Origin: Arthrobacter sp. KBS0703
Lineage (GTDB): Bacteria; Actinomycetota; Actinomycetes; Actinomycetales; Micrococcaceae
Direction: 5' to 3'
DNA: 64,000 bases
NCBI RefSeq assembly: GCF_002008315.2
Contig: NZ_MVDG02000001.1
Location: forward strand, 1,612,001 to 1,676,000
Below are positions 7,547-16,301 of the stretch, piece by piece; within the stretch, counting starts at the first letter, position 1, and every line of letters begins with the position of its first letter. The notes beneath the pieces are model-generated. The model was not told the origin of the DNA, made no database searches, and was given only the letters and a program-made list of their open reading frames with translations. A program made the translations under genes and the position numbers.

Positions 7547-8393
7547 CGGTACTTCCCCGAATTAACCGAAGCCATCGCGGCCGCCGTCCCGCCAGAGTGC
7601 GTGGTCGACGGCGAAGCCGTGATCTGGTCCGGTGACCAGCTGGACTTCTCCGCCTTGCAGCAACGTCTGGGAGCCAGCCCGAAAGCACTTCCCGGACTGG
7701 TCCGGGAGGCGCCTGCCAACTACGTCGCGTTCGACGTCCTTGCGGTGGCCGGACATGATGCCTGGGACCTGCCGCTGCACCAGCGCCGGACGCTGTTGGA
7801 AGAACTCGCCACCGGCTGGGAGCCTCCGCTGTCCCTCTCCCCTACCACCACCGACCCCGACGTCGCCGCACAGTGGTTTGAAGAGCTGCCGCGCACAGGG
7901 ATCGAAGGGCTGATCATCAAAGGCACAGACCAGCCATACACCCCAGGGGTCCGCTCGTGGCTGAAGCTGAAGCACCGGGAAACCGTGGAGGTCGTCTGCG
8001 GGGCGGTGATTGGACCGATCACCCGACCCTCCGAGGTCGTGGCCGGGCTGGTCCTGGACGGTGAGCTGCGGATCGTCGGCCGCTCCAGCCCGCTGAAAGG
8101 AGCAGAGGCCCGGGAACTGGCGCGCTGGCTGCGACCGCCCCCGCGGCCATCATCCCTGGCCCGCCACCGTGAAAGGCACGACGCTGGACAGGTTCAACCG
8201 GGACAAGGAACCTGTCGTCCTCACACTGGTCGAACCGGCGGTCGTGGAAGTCTCGGCCGACACGGCCTGGTCGGGCCGCTCCTTCCGGCACGCACCCCGC
8301 TTGCTCCGGGTACGTCCGGAGTTGCATCCGGATGACGTCATCCCGCCCGAGAGCCTAAAGCCTCAGTTAGGTGGCACCAGCACTGAGTCGTAG
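7547..8393 (+). pseudogene. ATP-dependent DNA ligase, middle and C-terminal fragment
   Basis: This fragment continues the ligase begun at 4712. It has motif III in ECVVDGEAVIWSGDQLDF, FDVLAVAG, motif IV in GIEGLIIKGTDQPY and motif V in SWLKLKHRETVEVVCG. The OB-fold part (VKGTTLDRFNRDKEPVV, AWSGRSFRHAPRLLRV) is in another frame after a one-base loss near 8140-8150. Thus the ligase is damaged twice: by separation from its adenylation lysine and by a frameshift. The sequence 7441-7546 joining the Clp remnant to this fragment has no recognisable origin. Confidence 0.75.
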
Positions 8394-8399
8394 GGCACC

Positions 8400-8645
8400 C
8401 ATCCGGCGGCGGCAACCGCCGCAGCTGGCGACGTCCGTATCTCTCGCCGATCACTTCCATGATGTGGCCGCGCAATGCAGCGTGGGTGACTCCGAGGGTG
8501 TCGAGGCCTGGTCGGCCAGTTCTTTGTCACCGGTGAGCGTGAGCAGCAGTTGTTGGGCGCCGACGTAGTTGTGGTTCAGCCCGTGGGTCTCCTCTTGGGA
8601 GAGGACGAGAGTGCGGCGGGCAGAGCCGCTGAAGCGTTCGAACAC
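8400..8645 (-). pseudogene. Second Clp N-terminal domain remnant
   Basis: Starting from GTG at 8645, the minus strand reads FERFSGSARRTLVLSQEETH, GLNHNYVGAQQLLLTLTGD, a clear ClpC/ClpA-type N-domain repeat. After KELADQ one base is lost near 8500 and the match continues in another frame as GLDTLGVTHAALRGHIMEV, IGERYGRR. Only one repeat remains and no ATPase domain follows. It points in the opposite direction to the remnant at 7070. Confidence 0.6.
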
Positions 8646-8756
8646 GGTGGTCCTTCCGGTCGAGCAGAGTGGCTGGCCATCATGTGTGTGGAGAGCAGCG
8701 CCAGCCTCCCCACGGGCGGGTCCACGGGAGTGTGTCAAAGTTGCGCAGACATGGCG

Positions 8757-8791
8757 GTAGGGCTGTCTCAATCTTGAGACTGTCGCCCTAC
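8757..8791. repeat. Inverted repeat containing TGTCTCA/TGAGAC
   Basis: GTAGGGC (8757-8763) pairs with GCCCTAC (8785-8791), and inside it GTCTCA pairs with TGAGAC around ATCT. It lies 11 bp before the GTG of the next gene. It may be an operator, a terminator for reverse transcription, or a relic recombination site sharing its TGTCTCA core with 23352-23365. Confidence 0.4.
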
Positions 8792-8801
8792 ACTGAATGC
8801 C

Positions 8802-9665
8802 GTGAGTTCAGAGTCTCCGCGCGGTCGATCCCTCAGTTCGCCGATGATTGCAGTCATCGCCGTGGGCGCGGTCCTTGTGCTGGTGATTGCCGTTGTTGTC
8901 GGCTTTCGGATCGGTCAGTCCGTGCTGACGGGCGCCCCGTAAAGTGCAGTGTCGACGGCTGCTGCTTCGTCACCCGTAGCCGTGCCGTCCGGCACGCCAA
9001 CTGTTGAGAGCGAGCCGACGGAAAGCCCGGAACCGAAGCCGGTTATCACCAGCGCAACGCCGACCGCGCCCAGGCCGACGTTGGTGCCGGAGACACCAAC
9101 TCTGCCGGTGACACAAACGCCACTGCCGGAAGTGTCCTTCGCTGAAGTCCAGCCACCGCCGCCCCCGCCCCCGACTGAAGCACCTGAACAACTTCCCCCT
9201 GGTCCGCCCAGCCCAAGCCCGGAGCCAACGTGTCCTGCCGACAAGGGAATGACGCTGACGATCGTCAAAGCCGAACTTGATCCGATCGCTACCAGTGCTT
9301 CCCACGACGTGTTCCGGCTGACCTTCGTCCTGGACAACAAGTTCTCGGTACCGGTCAGCATCCGGGTTGGTAGTGAAACGCTTAGGGCCACCGCCGTCCG
9401 GGCTGATGGTGCGGAGATGGGGACAGGAGATGTCCCCCTCTCCGAAATATACGAAGAAGTACCGCCCGGCCGGAAGACCTTCGCGATGGAAGGCAGCGAC
9501 TACGTGATGACGCAACAAACCTCCGGTTCGTCGATTGCGTCCTTCAAACTCAGCGGCTCCGCGTGGCTAGACACCAACACCTGGGACATCGAAAACTCAA
9601 TGTCTTGCGACTACAAGGGCCTCTCCTTCGGCAAGCCGCTGCAGGGATACTGGGCCAGCAGCTGA
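8802..9665 (+). pseudogene. Membrane-anchored proline-rich extracellular protein with in-frame TAA
   Basis: From GTG 8802 the frame encodes a short basic head, a hydrophobic membrane segment (MIAVIAVGAVLVLVIAVVVG) and FRIGQSVLTGAP, then a TAA at 8940-8942. The same frame continues at once with SAVSTAAASSPVAV, a long Pro/Thr/Glu linker (PPPPPPPTEAPEQLPPGPP) and a beta-type domain (GMTLTIVKAELDPIATSASH, VFRLTFVLDNKFSVPVSIRV) resembling DUF4352/immunoglobulin-like extracellular domains. Without the stop it would be a 287-residue type II membrane protein with an outside domain. A nonsense mutation, or one sequencing error, has split it. Nothing is frameshifted. Confidence 0.7.
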
Positions 9666-9695
9666 ACCACCGTGTACTGGAGGGCGGGCTGCCCG

Positions 9696-9844
9696 TCAGT
9701 TGGCGCGGGTGCGCAGCTCGAAGTCGGCTCGCTCCGGCTGGACGCAGTACGCGGTGAGAATCTCCAGTGCTTCGGTGGCCTGCGCGTGTGCTCGTCGAAT
9801 CCGTCGTAAGCCCGGGCTGTTTCCTCTCGGCGCCTCTCGGCCAT
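9696..9844 (-). pseudogene. Small hypothetical protein remnant with frameshift
   Basis: ATG at 9844 (minus) reads MAERRREETARAYDGFDE, then near 9790 the coding-like text moves to another frame: HAQATEALEILTAYCVQPER, ADFELRTRAN, ending at 9696. The joined product would be about 50 residues and helical. Function unknown. It lies just downstream of the membrane-anchored protein, in the opposite direction. Confidence 0.35.
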
Positions 9845-9879
9845 GAGGAGTACCCCAGAGTCCACTTGACGGTCGGCGC

Positions 9880-10584
9880 TCAGTCGGCCGTCTCGATGAG
9901 CTCAGGCCCGTTGTTCCGGACGCTGTTCACTCTCGTGCTGACAATCCTTGGCGTCAGAGTCGGCTCAGGCAGGGAGTCCAGCAGGTGCTGGACGTCGTTC
10001 TTGTCAGTAAGGTCCGGGTCGAGCCACTCAGCGAAGCGGTCCCGCGGGATGATGACCGGGGAACGGTCGTGGACATGCCCCAGGGCGTCCTGCGTGGTGG
10101 TGGTCAGCACCGTGCAGCTGAGCAGCCACCGTGCCGGGTCATCCTCAGGCAGCTGTGGATCAGCCCAGAACTCGTACAGGCCGGCGAAGCCCAGCAAAGG
10201 CTCGTTCTCGGAGTACAGGTAGTTCGGGATCTTCTTGCCGTCCTCGGTCTTCTGCCACTCAAAGTAACCGTCCGCAGGTACGATTGCCCGGCGTTTCACG
10301 GCCGCCTTGCGGAACGACGGCTTTTCCAGGATGGTCTCGCTGCGGGCATTGATCAGTTTGTTGCCGATCTTGATGTCCTTGGCCCAGGACGGCACCAAGC
10401 CCCATTGGGCTACGAGCAGATGCCGCTCGATGGTGCCCTCATCCAGCCGCTCTGCCACTATCGGCACATCCTGGGTGGGTGCCACATTCCAGCTCGGCGG
10501 GGGAGGCGTGCCCTCCACCTCCTTGGCATCGAAGTAGCTCAGAAGGTCCCCGGTGGCCTTGGACATCACATATCTGCCGCACAT
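9880..10584 (-). CDS. SOS response-associated peptidase (SRAP/YedK family)
   Basis: The 234-residue protein has every SRAP landmark: catalytic Cys2 exposed after Met1 (MCGRYVMS), the WNVAPTQDVPIV segment, WGLVPSWAKD, NARSETI, the Glu in VPADGYFEW and the His in LGHVHDRSPVII. The family crosslinks covalently through Cys2 to abasic sites in single-stranded DNA and shields them during replication. It appears complete and undamaged. A degraded ORF lies directly upstream on the same strand. Confidence 0.92.
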   Translation of the reverse strand: MCGRYVMSKATGDLLSYFDAKEVEGTPPPPSWNVAPTQDVPIVAERLDEGTIERHLLVAQWGLVPSWAKDIKIGNKLINARSETILEKPSFRKAAVKRRAIVPADGYFEWQKTEDGKKIPNYLYSENEPLLGFAGLYEFWADPQLPEDDPARWLLSCTVLTTTTQDALGHVHDRSPVIIPRDRFAEWLDPDLTDKNDVQHLLDSLPEPTLTPRIVSTRVNSVRNNGPELIETAD

Positions 10585-10599
10585 GAAGCCATTCTGCCT

Positions 10600-10775
10600 G
10601 ACGCGGCCCCCGCTGCCAGGTAGCCGCGCGAATAAGGATCAGCTCTTGGCCCTCCTCCAGGAGTGCGCGAAGGTTCTCGCGTGCTTCGTCGTAGGTCGCG
10701 CCTTATGCTTCGATGTGTACGTAGCTGCCGTCGGGATTAGTGATGGTGCCGGTAAGTGTCGCCGCATGATTTTAT
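10600..10775 (-). pseudogene. Degraded small ORF upstream of the SRAP gene
   Basis: The minus strand reads NHAATLTGTITNPDGSYVHI EA, then TAA, then in the same frame GATYDEARENLRALLEEGQE LILIRA. The two parts look like one 55-70 residue protein (a HicB-like or similar small domain) with a stop codon between them. No start codon was found in the frame. It would be co-directional with the SRAP gene. Function unknown. Confidence 0.35.
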
Positions 10776-11027
10776 TTGGAATATCTACGGTTCCGAATAA
10801 CGGACCATGCCAGGAGCAAGGCCAGAACTCTCCCCGGGCGAGGTCATCCTCCCGGAGCGACAGAAAACCCGCCCGGCCCCCCATCGTAGGCGGAGTTGCG
10901 GCAACTTAGCAGGGCCCGGTTCTTCGACGCGATGAACGTAGCGAAATTTCCGGACACATCACGCTGGACACACGAACGACCTACAACTCGCTGGACACGA
11001 GGAGCTTTGGCACCTCGCTCATGAGCG
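10776..11027. other. Short gap, no gene recognised
   Basis: No supported coding frame, RNA or clear repeat was seen. The text around 10930-11010 contains two GCTGGACAC(A/G) copies (10968, 10990) of unknown meaning. Confidence 0.3.
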
Positions 11028-11237
11028 TTACCTGTCTCCGATCACCCGCGGTTTTTCCGAGAGCCCCCGGAGCTCTGCCGCTGTTCGCCTCCGGTCCCTA
11101 TTCAGTTCGATGCACAACCAAATTTCAGCAACGAGCAGAACCGCATAGGGACCCAGGGCGGCAACGATCTCCCACCACTCAGCCGGAGCAGTGTGCACGA
11201 TGATGTAGATAGGTTCGGACGGCAGCGAGTTAGCCAC
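11028..11237 (-). CDS. Small single-pass membrane protein
   Basis: The 69-residue ORF reads PIYIIVHTAPAEWWEIVAAL, then GPYAVLLVAEIWLCIELNRD and a basic RRR tail. This is one hydrophobic helix with positive charges after it, a common pattern in small actinobacterial and phage-borne membrane proteins. No family was recognised and no strong ribosome site was seen. It is isolated between gene-poor stretches. Confidence 0.5.
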   Translation of the reverse strand: MANSLPSEPIYIIVHTAPAEWWEIVAALGPYAVLLVAEIWLCIELNRDRRRTAAELRGLSEKPRVIGDR

Positions 11238-11751
11238 GTGGCAAGCCTAACGTTGCGCATCCTCATCGTGCTAGATCTTCTGCCACCCACTCAGCCTCAT
11301 CAGTGCGCGACCAGAGCTGCAGATTTACAAGGCCATCCAGGGTGAGGCGGATTATCCAACTCGGAAGTCAACACACGGCGCCGCGGCCGGCTTCCTGTCC
11401 TTCCGCTGCAAGAGGCATCGAAGCCTAGGTGATGGTCGCCGCCGTCGGCGGATGACCCGTACTCTTATCCCGAGCGGCAACCGGCCCCACCCCGGTCCGC
11501 ACAGCGGTCCACCCCGGTGGTCCACCGCGGTCCCGAGGCAACCTTCGCCCCGCGACGGACACGCGCGAACCATTTTGAATGAACCACAAAAGGACCACCC
11601 GTAGACCACCAGAGGGCCGCCCCCATCAGTGAGCGGCGATGCGCAGGCCCTTGCCCGGGGCCTGCGGAGGCAGGGCTTCAGCGATGATGGGGACGTGCCT
11701 ACATTTCCGATCACGAAAGCCCGCCCCGCCGACGCCGTGCCGGCAAGACGC
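11238..11751. other. Gene-poor gap of about 500 bp
   Basis: No gene could be supported. The stretch near 11505-11530 has repeated CACCCCGGTGGTCCACCGCG-type words (CACCGGGGT/ACCCCGGTGG) that can pair imperfectly, but not as a clear terminator. Plus-strand sequence from 11629 is open into the DUF3841 gene but has no domain match before 11752. Confidence 0.35.
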
Positions 11752-12227
11752 ATGGGATACAACCTTTCCGCCGAGAAACTGCTGCTGCATACGATTCAGC
11801 CGCAGGAGGTGTTCGACGAGTTGCTATCCACAGGGGTGTTCGTGTCGGATCCGTCCCGGGTTGAGCCCCTGCACGCCGACGCCTACGCCTGGCTGTACCG
11901 GCAGATGGCTTCACGACTGAACACCGCAGGTGACGGGGCGGTCTGGTTCCGGGCACAAATCAGGCGCCAGGAGCTCGTGGAACTGTGTGCGGATTCTGCG
12001 CACGTCTCGAGCGTCTCTTCGAGGAAGTAGATGGCCGTGTCGGGGCCGCCAGAGTGGGACGGGATGCGGAATACCGGCACTGGCCGGAAGACGTGCGGAA
12101 GGACCTCGAGCTGAGCTGGGAGTTCATGTTAGACCCGCGCAATTACGGCCGGTACGAGTCCTGGCAGTACACGGTGCACACCCTGTACGAGGACCACGTC
12201 GCGCACGCAGTACAGCTCGAATGCTGA
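11752..12227 (+). pseudogene. DUF3841 family protein with internal deletion and frameshift
   Basis: The N-terminal part from ATG 11752 reads LLLHTIQPQEVFDELLSTGV, RVEPLHADAYAWLYRQMASR, AVWFRAQIRRQELVELCADS. The C-terminal part, in another frame from about 11995, reads ARLERLFEEVDGRV, HWPEDVRKDLELSWEFMLDP, RNYGRYESWQYTVHTLYEDH. These are the two ends of DUF3841 (normally about 190-200 residues); some 50 middle residues are missing at the join near 11990. The family function is not known. A strong hairpin follows the stop. Confidence 0.65.
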
Positions 12228-12235
12228 TCCGGACG

Positions 12236-12280
12236 CAGGAGTTGGTTACCCGATAGGCGATAGCGGGCAACCAACTCCTG
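12236..12280 (+). terminator. Hairpin terminator after the DUF3841 remnant
   Basis: CAGGAGTTGGTT pairs with AACCAACTCCTG, and the stem extends inward with CCCG/CGGG. It starts nine bases after the stop at 12227. A short T-poor tail follows. Confidence 0.7.
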
Positions 12281-12463
12281 TTCGCCCCATATAGCTAGAG
12301 CGCGCCGTGGGCAACGCCGGGGAAAGGTCAACGTGGGTGCGCGCTCGGGCCGTGAGTGTGGTCATGCCTGATGTGTGTGCGGCTGGGCGCCTGCACGACA
12401 AAGAGCCACCGTTGCCGGTGCCTGGCGCGTCAACGAGAATTCTCGAAAGAAAAAAGGGGATCC

Positions 12464-13298
12464 ATGAGCCAGACGCCGTTCAGCACCCACGTGTCCAACG
12501 TCAGGGCCGCGGTACTCGCGCGGGACTCCTACCCGGAGTTCCGGACTCCGGGCCGGCTTGAGCGCACGAAGGCCGCCGTGGACATGCTGGCCGCCCGCCT
12601 CCTCGCCGCAGGGTCCGCACTGCCGGAGGAAAAAGGCCGCCATCATCGCGTGGGTGGTGCGCTTCCGCACGGAGACGGCATCGGTGTTCCCGCAGCCGAA
12701 GGCTGAGTCTGTGGCGAAGGCCGAACAGAGGGTTGCGCGGATGAAGGCGAAGCGTGAATCCGGGAAGAAGCAGCAGGCGCCGGCGCGGAAGTCAGCTGCC
12801 CGTAAGGCGAAGGCCACCAAGGGTGAACGGGGGGCGCGGCGCGAGCCGCACGACCCCAAGGTGAACGGGCTCAACGCCAAACGACCTTCCCCTGTTGCCC
12901 AGTTGTCCGGTGCGGAGAAGAGGGTCGAGTTCGGACGACTGGAGGCCCGCTACAAGGCCATTGCCTACGCGAGGAAGCCTGACACCGAGCTTGCCGAGCG
13001 GCAGTGGCGATCTGCCGCGACCGCGCTTCTCGCCGACCTTCACGAGTACCAGCATGAAGTCCGCGGCCTGCTTTCAGCGTCCTTCTACGACAAGGTCCTT
13101 GAGGACTTCCGGCGATGGAGGACGGGGCTGAAAGCCATATCGCTGGGCGCAATTTCGGGGTCTGTGTCCTACGCCCCGGTACCCTCGGAGCTCTCGTCCC
13201 GAAAGGGTGGGCCGGTTGTTTCCGGCGGGCTGCCGACCCTGGGCCGCAGACGGGAAGCGTGCCCGCCCAGGGTGGCGCCTATGTGGGGGTGCTTCTAG
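12464..13298 (+). pseudogene. Hypothetical Lys/Ala-rich protein with poly-A frameshift
   Basis: ATG 12464 has a fine ribosome site (AAAAAAGGGG) and reads MSQTPFSTHVSNVRAAVLAR, LERTKAAVDMLAARLLAAGS. At GAGGAAAAAGG (about 12627-12637) one A seems lost; the second frame gives KAAIIAWVVRFRTETASVFP, a basic linker (KRESGKKQQAPARKSAARKA), then EFGRLEARYKAIAYARKPDT, LLADLHEYQHEVRGLLSASF. The whole product would be about 230-280 residues with a lysine-rich middle that could bind nucleic acid. No family was recognised. The stop at 13298 abuts the SecE-like remnant on the other strand. Confidence 0.55.
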
Positions 13299-13578
13299 TT
13301 GTCGCCGATGGGGCCGGTGAAGATCAGCGAGGACAGCGAGCCGAAGCCAAGGTCCACCAAGGTGACGAACGGGATCATGAAGGCGACAAACGCCACGACC
13401 GCCGCCGTGTAGCGGAAGAGTTCCTTGCGGGTCGGAGTGACGACCTTGCGCAGCTCCCCGATGACCTGCCGGATGAACAGGAAACTGGTGCCGAAGAAGC
13501 CCCTTTTCTCTTTCGCGGCGGCCGGTGCTTGCGGCCCCCGGAGAGGGGCCTATCCCGGTGGGTCAGGGTCGGGGTCAT
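13295..13578 (-). pseudogene. SecE-like translocase subunit remnant
   Basis: The minus strand reads RGFFGTSFLFIRQVIGELRK, VVTPTRKELFRYTAAVVAFV, AFMIPFVTLVDLGFGSLSSL, IFTGPIGDN, then stops at 13295. RQVIGELRKVVTPTRKEL followed by one membrane helix and LGFG is the SecE signature. In this frame a TAG lies 13 codons before the match; the only start (ATG 13578, MTPTLTHRDRPLSG) is in another frame, so an indel has broken the N-terminus. An organism needs one secE, normally beside nusG and rplK; this isolated copy is likely a dead duplicate. Confidence 0.6.
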
Positions 13579-13666
13579 TACGTTTTTCCTTGCTTAGGTC
13601 GGTTCCGCCCTTGGCAGGGTGGGCGTTGCTCAGCAACCATGTGTGCGGCACCATGGACCGCCCTCT

Positions 13667-14239
13667 TCAACCCAGGTTTGAGGGATTCTGCCGAAATAGG
13701 GCTTCAACCAGTACCCTACGAACCCTGTCGAGCTCCGGCCAACCGCTCCCGAAGGTCCATCCAGCACCCTGACCGTCGACAAAAATCCAGATGGTCTCGT
13801 GGGGCCCCTCCTGCTCCCAATAGCCAAAGTTCATCGCCGCGGCTCGAGGGTACTTTGCATCCCACCCCGCAGTCACCTCAGACCTGATCTTGCTTCGCTC
13901 CTTCTCCCACCTCATGCGTGCAGCAGGGTACGTGTCTGCAGATACAAACTCTGGCAACGGCGGCGAGACGATGCACCCCTCGTCGAGGACAATGTCAGTG
14001 TCGTAGGGGTGATCAGAAGGTATCCAGACTGTCCTGTCCGCTCCAATGCGGCCCCCTTTGCCGAGGAACTGATGCAAGGTGTCTTCGATTTCGCGAGAAA
14101 CCCTCCGGACACGTACATAAGTGTCTGTGTGAGTTTCCCGTCCCCACTCATATAATCGCTGCCCGCGCTCCCTCTGCGCGGCTTCCTCGAGCTTCCTGGC
14201 AGCAAGAGCTGTTTCGAAACTGAATGCGTCGTCGCCCAT
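13667..14239 (-). CDS. Hypothetical protein with helical N-terminus
   Basis: The 190-residue protein begins with a charged helix (ETALAARKLEEAAQRERGQR) and continues SREIEDTLHQFLGKGGRIGA, RTVWIPSDHPYDTDIVLDEG and MNFGYWEQEGPHETIWIFVD. The pattern (aromatic beta strands after a coiled region) suggests a compact alpha/beta domain. No family was recognised. Coding quality is good and no damage is visible, unlike many neighbours. It lies 60 bp downstream of another minus-strand gene, so they may share a transcript. Confidence 0.7.
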   Translation of the reverse strand: MGDDAFSFETALAARKLEEAAQRERGQRLYEWGRETHTDTYVRVRRVSREIEDTLHQFLGKGGRIGADRTVWIPSDHPYDTDIVLDEGCIVSPPLPEFVSADTYPAARMRWEKERSKIRSEVTAGWDAKYPRAAAMNFGYWEQEGPHETIWIFVDGQGAGWTFGSGWPELDRVRRVLVEALFRQNPSNLG

Positions 14240-14298
14240 AGGCAGAGGTTACGCGGGGCTTGCGTTGCAGAACAGGTGTTCCTTTGCCCAGTAGGGCG

Positions 14299-14739
14299 CT
14301 ACGGGCGGTTGATGCCCCGGGGGTTGTAGCCCGGCTCCTTCGCTGCGCGTTCCGCGGCATCCTTCATCATGGACTTCCATCGGATGTCACCGGTGCCCTC
14401 GATGTGGTCTTCGTCGAACTCGTAAGCCAGGGCATCGAGCTGGATGTGCGGGAGCGACACCTCGGTGCCGGAGACGAACACATAGACGTCGCTATCGCCC
14501 CGCTGGATCAGCTCCCAGTGACGGCCGTCCTTGTCGATGTCCACGGCGATGATCCGGTCCCCGTTATTGGCGTACCGGACGCCGAAGTCGCGGACGTTCG
14601 AATCGCCCCCCGTACTGTTATGTGCCTCATCTGCCCGCGTCTCATGACTGCCGTTACACGCTGGGACGCGTTTTGTCAATTTTTCGAAGTGACAAGCGAC
14701 CGCACCCTCGGGCATACTCGTCAGCGTGCTACAAATCAA
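14299..14739 (-). CDS. Hypothetical protein, start uncertain
   Basis: The convincing part is the last 100 residues: RDFGVRYANNGDRIIAVDID, DGRHWELIQRGDSDVYVFVS, GTEVSLPHIQLDALAYEFDE, and a helical C-terminus with WKSMMKDAAERAAKEPGYNP. The first 45 residues in the frame are less coding-like and overlap the integrase promoter, and no good start lies nearer, so the true N-terminus may have been lost. No family was recognised. Confidence 0.55.
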   Translation of the reverse strand: MICSTLTSMPEGAVACHFEKLTKRVPACNGSHETRADEAHNSTGGDSNVRDFGVRYANNGDRIIAVDIDKDGRHWELIQRGDSDVYVFVSGTEVSLPHIQLDALAYEFDEDHIEGTGDIRWKSMMKDAAERAAKEPGYNPRGINRP

Positions 14740-15340
14740 GGCTTCAGTCAGAGGTGCTCAGGGTCTATGCCTCCCGGATGGAAAGTTCCTGTCAGCGGAA
14801 CGTTTGCACTCGGCGGGTGTCAGAGCGGACTACCCGCTCGCGCTGACGCGCGATATGCGGCCCCACCCAGTCGTGAACGAATACCTGCGTCATATCTGCT
14901 TCCTAGACCGAAAGACAGTCTGGCAATACGCGTACGAAATTCGAGCCTTCGCGTCCTACCTCGACAGCCAAGGCTCGTCCCTGCTGACAGCCCAGCGCTT
15001 TGACGTCAACAAGTACAGGACAAGCCGTCTTGAAGTTGGCCAAAAACCCATCACCATGTCGACGTGGCTGCAGATTGAGTCTGCTCTAGACGGGTTCTTC
15101 AACTGGATGCGGGCCGAAGGCCTCCGCGAGACCCAACCCGTGGAGAGATCTCCTGGCAACAAGAAACGACGCATGAAACCGCGGCGAATGAAGATCCGTC
15201 ATCTAACTCTCGAACAGTGGGCAACCTTTATGCTTTTAGGCGTCCGTGGGAAAACGCCGACAGGTTCGGAGCACGCAGGCTTCCGCGGCACTGCCACCCG
15301 CCGAATGAGAACCGGATGCGAAATTGCTTTGGGCACTGGG
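14726..15340 (+). pseudogene. Tyrosine recombinase (integrase), N-terminal half
   Basis: The frame (GTG 14726) encodes the SAM-like core-binding domain of an integrase: PHPVVNEYLRHICFLDRKTV, WQYAYEIRAFASYLDSQGSS, TMSTWLQIESALDGFFNWMR, then the linker RRMKPRRMKIRHLTLEQWAT and EIALGTG. In intact relatives ALxTG is followed by the box I catalytic Arg. Here similarity ends exactly at EIALGTG, where IS110-family DNA begins. No Arg, HxxR or Tyr motif is found in the window, so the enzyme is dead. It probably once drove integration of this island. Confidence 0.75.
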
Positions 15341-16190
15341 AATCTCAATGTTTCTGTCAAGCCGCCTGAGCGCTGATTCTTGGCATTGGTTCCTGGTAAA
15401 TGGTGCGGTCGCGGAGCATGGCCCAGAGGACGTTGATGCGGCGCCTTGCGAGGGCTATGAGTGCCTGTTTATGTGACTTTCCTTCTCCGCGCTTCCGGTC
15501 GTAATAGGTTCTTGAGGCCGGGCTGTTCTTCAGGCTGGAGAGGGCGGCGAGGTAGCAGGTTCGCAGGAGCCTGCGATTGAAGCGATGTGGTCGGTGCAGG
15601 TTCCCGCTGATACGTCCGGAATCACGTGGGACCGGAGCCAGACCCGCGACGCTGGCGAGCCGGTCGACGGAGTCGAACCCGTCCAGGTTACCGCCGATAT
15701 TCGCGAGGAAAGTCGCCGCGAGCACCGGCCCGAACCCGGGCATACTGAGCAGAATATCGGCGCTTTCGTGCTGCCGGAACAGCTCGGTGATCTGGGCTTC
15801 GACGTCGGCGATTTATGCGTCGATGGCGTTGATCTGCCCGGTCAGCCGGACGACCAGGGCCGAGCCTGTGGATTGTGTTGGCAGGACGGTGTGTTGGGCG
15901 TTTGCGGCCTGGAGGGCTTTTTCTGCCATCGCCGTGCTGTTGCGGCAGCCGCGCTTTTTGAGCCACCCTGTGAGCCTGGTGAATCCCGCGCGCCGGATGG
16001 CCTCCGGGGTCTGATAGCCGCCCAGTAGGATCAGGGGCGCCTTCTTCGAGTAGTCGAACGCCCGCTCCAGCGCCGGGAAGTACTCCAGCAAAGTGGCCCG
16101 AAGCCGGTTGATTGCCCGGACCCGGTCACAGATCAGATCCGTGCGCCGCGCCGTAAGGAGCCGCAAGTCCACACTGACTATGTCAACCTT
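15340..16190 (-). mobile_element. Truncated IS110-family insertion sequence
   Basis: DNA from the integrase break point to about 16190 carries only the C-terminal two-thirds of an IS110-type transposase on the minus strand. Its left boundary interrupts the integrase gene. The right side is cut off within the transposase, where AT-rich words and an IS21-type end motif begin. No inverted repeats are expected for IS110. The copy cannot move. Confidence 0.75.
15357..16180 (-). pseudogene. IS110-family transposase, truncated and with in-frame TAA
   Basis: Readable segments are LRLLTARRTDLICDRVRAIN, RLRATLLEYFPALERAFDYS, then after a TAA at 15813-15815 in the same frame IADVEAQITELFRQ, LLSMPGFGPVLAATFLANIG (the conserved transposase_20 region) and RDSGRISGNLHRPHRFNRRL, ASRTYYDRKRGEGKSHKQAL. 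The N-terminal DEDD RuvC-like domain (about 150 residues) is absent. Thus there are two independent lesions. Confidence 0.8.
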
Positions 16191-16247
16191 TTTTGGCCCC
16201 AGCATGACGGTTAGTCCTGGCCCCACTGAGGAATGAGTATGTCAACC
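16179..16247. repeat. Relic IS21-type end flanked by 10-bp direct repeats
   Basis: TATGTCAACC occurs at 16179-16188 and 16238-16247. Between them, 16206-16226 in reverse complement reads GTGGGGCC then TAACCGTC with six bases between, the same motif found twice at the right end of the IS21 element (19197-19217, 19242-19262). It looks like a solo terminus of an IS21-family element. Confidence 0.45.
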
Positions 16248-16301
16248 TGATTCAGGGCTTGTCGTGTTCCAAAATATGACCATGGCTTGTAGCCTCAGCT
16301 C

